This document shows, piece by piece, positions 54,158 through 64,000 of a DNA stretch of 64,000 bases (positions are counted from its first letter, which is position 1; every line of letters begins with the position of its first letter). This DNA is from Notolepis coatsorum (lineage: Eukaryota > Chordata > Actinopteri > Aulopiformes > Paralepididae). The stretch lies in NCBI GenBank assembly GCA_963971535.1, contig OZ020590.1, positions 153,616,034 to 153,680,033 of the forward strand. Reading direction: 5' to 3'. The notes below the pieces were generated by a model that saw only the letters and a list, made by a program, of their open reading frames with translations, searched no databases and was not told the DNA's origin. The position numbers and the translations under genes were made by a program.

Positions 54158-54285
54158 TGTATTGCTTATATCTATGTATTTCTACTATTACTCTCACATG
54201 ACCAGAAACGTCTGCCAGAAATGCGGCTACCTTTGGTATATTGGTATCTTCTTGTCTGACTCTGGAGAAGACTGTAAGCACATGA

Positions 54286-55256
54286 ATGAATGAAATGAAT
54301 GAAAACTTTATTTAACAGATTACAGAATGGGTACAATACAGTACGGCTCAATACACACAATTGTTAAGGGGATGCAGACCAGAGAAAGACGTTTGTCTTG
54401 TTTATATCAGGGTCCCCCATTTTCAATTCATAGTGACATTTATTACATACATGACATCATGACATTTATGGCATAGGGACATACATGAATGACATACAGG
54501 TATATAGTACTGTTACATTTGTGACATATAAGATATGCAAATATACAGTACTGTTACCCATAGATCCTAACAGAGAATATATACATATGATGGGGAGGAG
54601 ACTGTACATTAGGAGGGGGTGGGTGGGTGGGAGAGAAATATACATACGGTGGGGAGAGAATATATACATACGGTGGGGAGGAGACAGTACATTAGGAGGA
54701 GGTGGGTGGGTGGTAGAGAAATATACATACAGTGGGGAGAGAATATATACATACGGTGGGGAGGAGACTGTCTATTAGGTGGGGGTGGGGGGGTTTGGAC
54801 ATTTACGGTGGCCAGTTTTGAATTGCAGCCTCCCGTAGGTGCTCTTTGAGAGCGGTTTTGAATGTGGGTAGGGATTCACATTCCTTTACAGCTTTGGGTA
54901 AGGCGTTCCACATTGATGTGGCATATTTGCGAAACGTGTTTAGTCCCTTGTTTGAGCCGAATCTGGGTTTAACATGATTTGTTGAGCTCCCTCTGGTGTT
55001 GTGGTCGTGGTATTCACTGACCTTTGGGAAGTATCGTATAGTGTATCTTGTAGACCAGGCCCATTGCAAGGTGCTGTACTCTGTCGTCTACTCTAAGGGG
55101 ACCCTGATGGAAACAAGACAAACGTCTTTCTCAGGTCTGCATCCCCTTAACAATTGTATGTATTGAGCCGTACTGTATTGTACCCATTCTGCAATCTGTT
55201 AAATAAAGTTTTCATTCATTCATTCATTCAAGCCATCCTAGGTAGTCAAAGTGGGC
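54286..55256 (-). mobile_element. LINE family A copy, interrupted by an opposite copy
   Basis: An (ATGA)n-type tail, 3' UTR with GGTGGGTGGG repeats, then the ORF end (frame 55069-54803: SMWNALPKAVKECESLPTF, LKEHLREAAIQNWPP). At 55096 a plus-strand 3' end is inserted; the ORF resumes at 55230-55256. Confidence 0.85.
55097..55229 (+). mobile_element. LINE family A 3' tip inserted in another family A copy
   Basis: 133 bp from 'gggaccctgatggaaacaag' to 'aaataaagttttcattcatt' and a (CATT)n tail. It splits the complement of 'cctaggatggcttagagtag' in the host copy. Confidence 0.85.
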
Positions 55257-55478
55257 TATTTACACTGTAGGAATGCAGGACGTGTAGACAGTTGTCGAGT
55301 CGAATCCCTTTACTTCCGAACATGAAATAAATAACGTCAGTAGTTACATCCTTTTACCTCTAAACATAGAAGTCAGTTAGCCATTGAATAGTTACATTCA
55401 ATGGGTACAGCCAACATGTAAACATAAACAAAACTAGTTTCCCAGAATGCCTAGTTTCTCCACTCTGAACCCAGAGTC

Positions 55479-55976
55479 TTAAAGGAAAACTCCAACATTT
55501 TGGGAAATTAGCTTATTTGCCATCTACCCTGGAGTTAGACAAGAAGATACATACCTTTTTCTTCTCTGTGCATGCAGTAAGAGTAGGAAGACGTTGGGAA
55601 CTAGGCTAATGGAGGAACCTACTTCCAGTGACTGACGCTAAGCTAGGCTAATGGTGCGCGTCTTCCTACTCCTACTGCATGCACAGAGAAGAAAAATGTA
55701 TGTATCTTAACACTCCAACATTTTGGGAACCCTGGAGTTAGACAAGAAGATGCATACCTTTTTCTTCTCTGTGCATGCAGTAGGAGTAGGAAGAAGTTGG
55801 CAACTAGGCTAATGGAGGAACCTACTTCCAGTGATTGACGCTAAGCTAGGCTAACGGTGCACGTCTTCCTACTCCTACTGCATGCACAGAGAAGAAAAAT
55901 GTATGTATCTTCTTGTCTAACTCCAGGGTAGATGGCAAATAAGCTAATTTCCCAAAATGTTGGAGTGTTCCTCTAA
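55479..55976. mobile_element. Foldback MITE with TTAA-like ends (Kolobok/piggyBac-type)
   Basis: The left end TTAAAGGAAAACTCCAACAT and right end complement TTAGAGGAACACTCCAACAT match over more than 100 bp of arm. The centre repeats the arm segment, so two hairpins ('ctgcatgcacagagaagaaa') lie in a row, like a partial dimer. TTAA on the left and CTAA on the right fit a TTAA target with one mutation. Confidence 0.75.
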
Positions 55977-56237
55977 AGGAGCCGTAACTTTGCTCAGGGT
56001 TTGGTGAATGTCTATATGTCCCAAGTGGGTCACCACAACACCAACATTATGGGAAAAGCTCTTACTGTCTTCTCCAGACTCAGACAAGAAGATAGCCTAT
56101 CTTAGAGTTTTAAGATAGGTCGATACGAAACGTAAATATATTATTCATATATAGATATAACATAACGTACATTATATTATGTACCTTTTTTCTGTGGTCG
56201 ATTAAGGACTTTATTTACATTTTCTGATGAGACCGCA

Positions 56238-56560
56238 TTGAGGTCACGGGCAACTCAGTCATGTGAATCAGTAGGTATTGCTGATTGGCTCAAACAAAGT
56301 CTTCGGACTATATCTCTCCTGAATGTAGAAGGTAAGATTTTCTTTAGTATAGTGGCACAGAGGCTAGCAAACTATCTAGAAAGGAATTGTTTAGACACCA
56401 CAGTGCAGAAAGCAGGAATCCCAGGGTTTTCCGGATGTATAGAACACACAAGCGTGATATGGCACCAGATTCAATTAGCCAAGATAGAGAAAAGAGATTT
56501 AAATGTGGTATTTTTTTTGACCTGGCAAATGTGTTCGGTTCGGTAAGGTGATACAGGAGA
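56238..56560 (+). pseudogene. Reverse-transcriptase fragment (R2/R4/NeSL-like LINE)
   Basis: The frame includes RTISLLNVEGKIFFSIVAQR, then VQKAGIPGFSGCIEHTSVIW, and ends at a T-run near 56513. Past it another frame reads FDLANVFGSV. The NVEGKIFFS and QKAGxPGxxGCxEH motifs resemble LINEs with restriction-like endonucleases. No other domain is visible. Clade is inference. Confidence 0.55.
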
Positions 56561-57770
56561 GGTTACTCAAGGTTGCCTCCCGAACTGGTGACATAGGGAG
56601 AGGGGAGCAGTGGTGGAGTCGCGGTCACACCCGGTTACACGTGTAGTAAATTCCCACAGACTTTCTACAATAATTTGAGGTTATTGTAGCACAATACAAT
56701 GAGATTGACTATCTGGAAGGAGGAGGAAAGATTCATACTGATAGAATTGTTGGTCTCCTCATTCTGACTTAGCAGATGAGGAATAAAACGTTTACGCCAG
56801 ACAAACCAGAATTGTAGTTCAACTCAGCTGATTTATTTGATCAGAGCCAGGAGTCCAAGGTGAATAGAACAAAGGATTTATCAGAAAACATCAACATGGC
56901 TGCTGTGTACAGGAATCAACAATCAGGTTTGCATCTCAAACCTAAATACTGCACATCAAACAGTCACTTGGTTAACATAATTTGAACATACATTGACTAT
57001 GCTGTACACATTTATACATGAGTAAATCTGGTTTCAGATATTAAGGATTTACACTAAACTTTAAACAACAAATGGTGTTTTCCCATGATTTACTCACATA
57101 AAATGCATCAGCTCACAGTAGTCTCTGGGTGGACGAAGCGGTGGAGCCCCCAGACCCCCTGTGGTTGGGTCCGGCCTGAGAGCTCCCGAATTACAATTTG
57201 TCTCTTCCTTATATCCTATCATGTCTAGCCAAAATAGCACTATTACAGTTGATCCAATCATGTGGTTGCCCCCACCTCTGGGTTTCTCTGGGGGAGGCCG
57301 GCTGCCCCCCCCTTTGATCTCCTGTGTGGATCTTGACTCAATACCCAGAGGGGCCGCTAGTGGCCCCCGTCATTGTCTTCCTGATGGGTCTGTTCCAACA
57401 GAAATCTCCTCTTAAATGAATAATATATAACTTTAACATTCCTTCTATATGGCTATAGATGTCTAATATCATCCAAGTACAGTCAGTGCTTTCTAAGACT
57501 GATACCAGACATCATATGAGACCTTTTGATACTAAACAGTTGATTAATAGATTGTCCTGTCTTATAGTGTCAGAGCCAGTATGAGGTCTCTGGTTAGACC
57601 AGCTGTGCTCTGTGGTAATCTGGTCACAGTAGGTGTGACTTTTGTCTCTTTGTTCTGAGTACATTTGTTAGTGGGGGTTTATTGACTATTTCTGTAACAC
57701 CAGTATCACTTAAAACACCCTCTACTGTTGAAAGGGCACACATTCCTTTTTGCAGTATGGTTCTCTAATT
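56561..57770. other. Unassigned sequence
   Basis: No recognised gene. The short plus-strand frame at 57161-57415 is Pro/Gly-rich without a known motif. It may belong to an LTR element whose gag lies at 61478-62593, but I could not find an LTR pair. Confidence 0.35.
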
Positions 57771-57839
57771 TATTCACACATATTAATTATGAAATTCCAA
57801 GGCAATATTACCACACACGGCGTGTTACCAGATCACTGA

Positions 57840-58280
57840 GGCAGAAGTACGCGCGATCGCGCACGGATGTGTACTCGCGTGTACGCGCACACAAAAATGC
57901 GCTGTATCCATTCGTTGTGACTAGTACCCGGCCACCGTTTTACATAACAAAAAGCGCAGGTAGACTAAGTGTCTGGGTGTTGGCTATCTGAATGCATCTC
58001 CCCCTTCATTCTGTGTGACACAGGCAGTGGAGGTGAATACTAATGTGGCTCGGAATTCGTGATGGGGGTCTACCTGCTTATGATATTGAATCAAGCGTCT
58101 GTGCTGCGCGCCAGCTTTCCACGCGCACATTCACACAAATAGAGAGCAAGAATAGCTTGTATGATAGAAAGATTGCACTTGCGTATATGCGCTTGTGTGT
58201 GCGTGTGTGTGTGCGTGTGTGTGTATAAATCAGTTCTGTGCGCATGCACGTACCCGCGCGTGCACGTGCACGTGGCGTGG
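57840..58280. repeat. CpG-rich alternating purine-pyrimidine tracts
   Basis: Blocks such as 'gtacgcgcgatcgcgcacgg' (57847), (GT/GC)n at 58190-58225 and 'gcgcgtgcacgtgcacgtgg' (58256) have Z-DNA-type alternation. A 'ggcgtgttaccag' motif occurs on both sides (about 57820 and 58278). Confidence 0.7.
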
Positions 58281-61200
58281 CGTGTTACCAGTTCCAATAT
58301 TAGGACTGCACCACTGGAGGGGAGCAAGAGGGGATGATACTTGCCCTCACAACTGCAACCTTGTTTACAAAAAAGAAAAGAAAACTGTTACAGTCATCAT
58401 TTGAAAAAGCAGGAACAGAGGGGAGAGGAGGGCTGACAGTGTGATTAATGGTTTTAAAAAGCAAAAGCCCCATTGCTTTACATTAGTTCTGTAGTTAACC
58501 AGCAGGAGGCTGGTTCCCTCCCAGAGGGAGGAGAGGACCGTCATCCATCAAACACGTCATTGGTGAGGAAGCAATGGAGCTAGATGTCCAGAATTCTTAG
58601 AGTCCCTGCATTGGCTTTAACGTGTATTTTCAATGAATCTATCTACTAAAGTCTTAGGATCGTATAGTGGATCTCTATAGTATCTCTGCTGTTGTACTCA
58701 CACGTTCTGTTCAATTGTCTTATAAATGATTTGGAGTCGGAGCCAGGCGCTAACGGTACAAAGACAGTCTGGCCGTCGTTTATTGGAAGATCCACACAGC
58801 TTAAAGTTCTCGCCAACTTTTCTATTGTCTAAAAGCATCTGCAGCACGTCTCGATTGGATAGGTTTTCAGCGTAGGTTTTGGGGGTCGTCTCAAGATGAT
58901 GCTCTCCGTGCGTCGACGTGGTCTGCTGGTCTCCGTGCGTTTTTTTCATGTCTCTCAACCTGTGGTAAATATAGGAATCACCCAAACCCCGCCCAGTGGT
59001 CGAGTCTCTGCCCCGTGATGTCACAGAACGGAGACTCCTGTACCTGTTCTAATTGGCTTACCACGAAAGAACTGGGTTCCCTGACCAATAAGGAAGTGAC
59101 ATGACTATTTTCGGCTCGTTACAAGGTGACCTTACAGAGGGGATGTGAACTAGTTTCCTTTTCGAATGATTTACCCAAGTGTCCCTGAATTCGACCCTCA
59201 TACAGATGGAAATATAGTACCCACTCAACCTAACAGTGGGTATTCCAGAAAGGTCTGTTTGGACTGTTTAGCTAAAGTAAACAGAACTCTGGTGCCGGCC
59301 TTCAGGCCTGACTTAAAGTTAAGTATTGGGCCCTCCATCCCACTTTGTTGTGTGGGGAAAGAGGTTTCATTTGTTTGCCATTTGATCTGTTCTTATTTTT
59401 ATGGTACTCTGGGCTTTTTCCTATAGCTGCTAGGTGAAGGGTGAAGGGTTGCACTGTTAGCCTTTGACTGAATTCTCCTATGGCCTTTCCCAAAAACCGC
59501 TAGATGATTTTGATCCCTCCTGTAATGCTTATACGGGTCATTTTGATTAATTTAATTTACGACAATCCCTTCTCTGAGGGGTCTACCCTCATTATGTAAC
59601 CAGTAAATTTCAAAATCAAAATGATTATAATTACCATAAAACATAAACAATTATTAAAAAATTTCCAAAAATTTAAAAAATCCAAAATTTCACTTACCTC
59701 TTCTTCTTGCACAGTTATACACATTTATCAGTTATTATCATGACTTCAGACTAAGAAAGCTGTTCCTGTTTTTACAAGGAAACACTCTTTCAATAACAGC
59801 TTTTTTGTTTAGACTATTTTATCCATGTAATTAACCAAATGTCTATTTTGTGTAATGGACTCTGCAAGAAAAGATTATTACCTCACACCAATATAAGACT
59901 AACAGTTCTAAACATTTGAGGGAAATTCAAACAAGCAACATAAATCATTTTTTCTCCTTGAAAAGACCACTGAGGCCTCAATTACCTCCCTGTCAGTTAT
60001 CCCTATTTCAACCTCCTGAGGCCTTTACTGCTAACTTGTTTTTGACCGTTTTCTTCTTGTTGTATTTTGTGCTAATCACAGCCTCTTCTTTGTTGTATGC
60101 AGGTCTTGGTACTGCTCCGATTTTCCACAGAAGGAAACGATTTTCCCTCTGTCCTTTTTGCATTTTGGATTATTATTTACAAACACACAATAGATTGGAA
60201 ACTTTTACTTTCGCAGATACATCTTTACTGTTCTGTATTTTGACAATACATTTTTCTCCAAATTAATTATCTATGTATTTCACAGCTTCTTAAGTTATTT
60301 ATTCAATCAAATCACCTTTGTCTCATTTCTTTTTGTGCTGTACTGTTTTACTAGATCAAATATCTCAAAATCAACACAACTACCACTTCCACCCTTGAAA
60401 GTGGAATATCCATTATTTCACTATCAATTACCTTGTTTCCCGACAGCTCCTCGGTCCGGACAGTCAGCTCTAGATGAGGCCAATCACCAACAGAACCTAT
60501 GTGCATGGTCAACAAACCACAGTTCCTTTAAACACACATCACACACACTCCGCCAGCTTTCAACAAGCCGGTGCAGAGTCTTCCATAAGTCAATCATCAA
60601 ATTCACATGTCTGCACCCTACATGAACACTATTTCGGCCAATTTCGACCAAAAACCTACAGAGCTTTCTATAGACAGAGAAATATATTTCCCCAACCCTT
60701 ACCATAACTCAAAAAGTGACACAACCGCCCAGATTCTACATCTGGACTCTTAATGAGCGGAAAACAAACCATGAACCAGCTCCCGTCCATTCCCAGTTTC
60801 CAGCTCATTATATCAGACCTCCTACCAGTCTCGCTGTGTCACCACCACCTGCTATCCCTGACCGGCGAGAGATCCCTCCCAGCCAGCCAGTTCCTAAAAA
60901 AATATAGCCAAACAAAAACAAAGAAAATTGTAAATAAACAAAAAAATTGTGAGTGCCTACATGCTACACACCCATCCAACAGAATTTAACTATTATCTAG
61001 AGGCATAAATACCCCCGCAAAAACTAAGACAGCAAAATTTAAAATCCAAAAAGAAATAAAATAAGTAATGATTAAATAATATTGTTGTGTTTTTTTTTTT
61101 TTATTCAACTTGACCACCCTTCGATCAGGTATGTAATCACTACTATAAATAGTCCTTTGTTTCTAACTCTGTCTAATATTAAATGTTCCATTGTTCCTGT

Positions 61201-61477
61201 CTAAAGCCATCAATTTTGTTAGTTTGATTAGCCCATGTAATTCAGTTACGTCATCCCTCTATAGCCCCAACTTACCCTGGTTAGTCTTCCAAACCATTTT
61301 AGTAACTCGCACACTTAATTAAACCTTATCCATGTATCCTCGTCTCTATCCTTATTCTAATCAGTCTCATTTTCCACTTTACTTTATCAATAACTCTATT
61401 TACTCGAGCACCCAAAAGGCTTTGTTTGTGCATTTCCGCTTCGCTCTTATTCAACCTATGACCTATGCAGACACCCC
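58281..61477. other. No gene recognised; C/T/A-rich on the plus strand
   Basis: About 3.2 kb without a reliable frame. 59500-61400 is notably poor in G on the plus strand. It lies downstream of the minus-strand gag and could be the decayed or non-coding remainder of that element. Confidence 0.35.
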
Positions 61478-62593
61478 CTATTTACACCCCCTCTGAAAAT
61501 GTCCCAACTCTCCACATTTCCAGCAACTCCCTTCTCTGATGGACTCTCGCCTTCTACTGGACTTTTGCTGAGCCCACCACCCTTTGTCACATGACCGAGC
61601 GAAATGGCCAACCTCCCCACAATGCCAGCACACAGCCGACGCCGGCCATCCCAGGGGTTACAGTTTACCACGACTCCCGCAGTCTCTCGGCTGGCATCCC
61701 ACAGTCCTCGCCAGGTCCACCCCTCTCCTGTCCTCTGGTCGCATGTCCTGTTGCCTGGAGGAGAGAGGGGCATACCTGTCCTTTTCTGCTGCCTCTCCTC
61801 GGGCCTTCTCTTGTTGGGAGGGGCCTGGAAACTCACCCCTCCTGCGGTTCTGCTCACCCTGTCGCGGCCCAGTTCCCTGTCCGGGCAACGGAGCACAGGG
61901 CACTCTTTGATCACGGCGGCCTAGGTCAGACGCCCGAAGCATGATCTCAACAGCTGTCGCTTCTAGTAGCGCAGCCTTTCTTGCCAGTTCTTGTTCCAAT
62001 CTCTGAGTCTCGTGTGCGGCTTGACCGATCTCCAACTGTGTCTTCATCAGATCTCGATGAACTGCCTCGTGTTGTTCGAACGCTGTCACAAACGCTCTCT
62101 GTTGTCTATAGTATGCTGCCTCTTCCCCCATCTCAGCACTGGCGGTTTGACTCCCCATCGCTGGGTTCCGCCTCTCATCTTGGCTTTGGTGCTGAGGGCA
62201 GGGTGGACATGGGAAACGGGTGGGCTGTAGAAACTGTTCGTGTATTCCATACCTGCTGTCGGTCTCAGTTCCAGCCATCCAGCCAGAGTGGACTTCGTGG
62301 GACTGCTGTAACCTCAGTCTCTTTTTCTGCCCCTTGGTTAAACCACAGTCGCCTGCAATGGACACTCCAGCTTGAATCGGTTCTGGTTGGAGTAACACCA
62401 TTGTCACTGGTTCACTCCCCTGTATTGGAACCAAAGTCAACATTTCAAGTCCTTCTGTCGTACTGGTCACATGAGAGAAGTCCATATTCCAATCAATCAG
62501 ATCATAATCACTGGTAAAGTCTATCTGGGAAATGTCTGCAGAGGCTCTCAGCCTTCTCCCCCCAATGGCCTGATCACTAAGGCCCTTTTCCAT
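61478..62593 (-). pseudogene. Gag-like polyprotein of an LTR retroelement, degraded
   Basis: The minus-strand frame has ATG at 62593 and is open for 311 codons. It has a coiled-coil-like stretch (LEIGQAAHETQRLEQELARK and neighbours) and a Gln/Arg-rich part. A TAA at 61658 interrupts it. The same frame continues to TAG at 61478 and holds two CX2CX4HX4C knuckles (CWHCGEVGHFARSC and CWKCGELGHFQRGC). This layout is a retroelement Gag with a nucleocapsid. No protease or RT follows. Ty3/Gypsy versus endogenous retrovirus cannot be decided from Gag alone. Confidence 0.7.
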
Positions 62594-63878
62594 ATTGTTG
62601 TTGTTGTTATTCTATTGTTATTGCATCTAACGCTTCAGTTGTTCCTATCAAATGTTCCTCTAAGGTGAACTTCCTATGTTACTGTCATTCACTCCACCCT
62701 TTCAAACACTCCTGCAACACCGTTTGAAAAAACAAGTTTCTCTGTCTTTCACTATTTCTACTTACTTGAGTTAAAACACTCACACTGTCAAATTTTTACC
62801 GTGCAGACAAGGATTGATAACTGGCTTATCATTCATACTTATACCAAGGCTCATTACAGCCGTTTCCCTAGATGGTTATGGAAATCGGTTAGAGCTCCTG
62901 TCCAGCCGAGCACCTGTACAGAAAGAAAGCAAAAACATCCAGACTTAATACAGTGGCATTTCCTTGTTATTTCCACTATTCGTTATGCATTGGAAATGTC
63001 GGGCAACACTATACTAAAATTTTTAGAGAGACACAGTGTGATCTGTTTGAAAATAACGATACAGCTTATCTTGATTGTCCGTTCCTTCAACAGGAACACT
63101 GGAGGTTTCCAATCCCCTGTGTGTTCTCTCCACCTGATTTTCTGGGAGACATAATCATTAGTCCCATGCCTATCAATTTGTCTAATAATCCTGGTAAACC
63201 TGGTCTTTCATCCGTTCCAATCTCTCTTTGCTTGATGAATCTGTTTATCCTAACCTTATTTCTTACTTTAACTGCCCGATTAGCGTCTCGACTAAATGTA
63301 TTATTCGCTTTTGCTTCACACACTCCTCATACAACATCAACTTCATTCATCCTTACACACAACCATTACCCCCTCACAACACTAAAAATCAATTAGTGTT
63401 GTTACTGCTACCAACCACCAATCAGGGAAAACAATAAACTTTTAGCAACTTAGATCACTAAAACCCTGACCGACACATAGTACAGCTGGCCACGTTAATA
63501 AATTCACGGACACCCGCACTATGCCACCGCAATATTCACCCAGCTCCCTGAATACACAAAGAACCGCCAACCTACAGCCCAAAGCGTCCTCCCTTCAGTT
63601 TCGAACCTGAACGGAAACACCCCAAGCTTCCCACCAAGGAATATCACAACTCAACCTACCACCACCTGCACCTAGACAGGCCAGCGCCCATCCGGTACCC
63701 ACTTCACATACACAATAACAACGCAGTTCAAATAAACCCACAACCAAATGCCCACAACACACGCCGCAATCTAGGGATGGAGAACCACAGGGCGAAATAC
63801 AAGGAGAGACAGAGGGGGGGCGAAGGGAAAAGAAAAAAGGAGGGAGGGATACAGGGATACAGGGACTAAGGGGAGGAA

Positions 63879-63909
<31 letters not shown>

Positions 63910-63990
63910 CACAATGCAACATTAACTATTACCAAAACCGTCTAAATCAACCTTAACTTTAATCAGACCAAAAGAATGACCATGAATATT
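62594..63990. other. Region upstream of the gag remnant
   Basis: No gene recognised. A (GTT)n stretch lies at 62596-62610 and a run of about 24 G at 63882-63905. An LTR and primer-binding site for the minus-strand gag would be expected here, but I could not identify them. Confidence 0.35.
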
Positions 63991-64000
63991 CTATTTATCC

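Noticed and set aside
63595..63912. Proline-rich minus-strand frame
   Set aside because: It starts in a G run of about 24 bases and has simple-sequence composition.

Overview
This is a piece of a ray-finned (teleost) fish genome that is almost entirely mobile DNA. The evidence for a teleost is tRNA-derived SINEs with the V-SINE-like core, many L2/CR1-group and Nimb/I-group LINEs, a Mag/barthez-like Ty3/Gypsy element, numerous hAT elements, and a C2H2 zinc-finger gene with the acidic modules typical of fish. No bacterial-style gene, CRISPR array or intact single-copy host gene is visible. All calls come from reading the sequence; family names rest on motif recognition, not database searches.

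Layout. 1-5.4 kb: V-SINE tail, a hAT MITE, a SINE-like segment, an (ATT)62 microsatellite, then hATs lying inside or beside one another (1740-4426 split by 2105-4414; next door 4441-5367). 5.5-9.6 kb: SINE head, two decayed L2-like LINEs, a minisatellite. 9.6-21.3 kb: a minus-strand C2H2 zinc-finger pseudogene whose acidic exon is split by an 8.75-kb LTR element (11032-19785) with no gag or pol reading frame. The gene also carries a nonsense codon and a frameshifted last finger. Upstream lie a palindromic minisatellite and half a THAP domain. 21.9-31.9 kb: a SINE, LINE pieces, the ORF2 of a Nimb-like LINE, repeats rich in heat-shock-element motifs, and hAT MITEs.

31.9-37.1 kb is a three-level nest: a hAT (8-bp target duplication) contains a Nimb-like LINE ORF1, which itself contains a second hAT (8-bp target duplication) inserted in a zinc knuckle. 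Part of this composite is repeated at 28.6-31.2 kb. 37.1-42.7 kb: an exon-like frame with a perfect hairpin, an intact 186-codon membrane-protein frame that ends in a LINE-type 3' tail, an unclassified repeat in inverted copies, and a large LINE-tail palindrome. 42.7-53.5 kb: an L2-like LINE split by an apparently intact L2-group LINE (about 998 codons), then another L2-like LINE split by an intact Ty3/Gypsy element with identical LTRs. 53.7-64 kb: a SINE with a perfect 14-bp duplication, more LINE fragments, a foldback MITE, an RT fragment, and a degraded gag with two CCHC boxes in otherwise frame-free sequence.

Eight-base duplications, seven of them perfect or near perfect, fix the ends of most DNA elements. 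TPRT-type duplications fix several LINE and SINE ends. The Ty3/Gypsy element and the 998-codon LINE look youngest and could still be, or recently have been, active.
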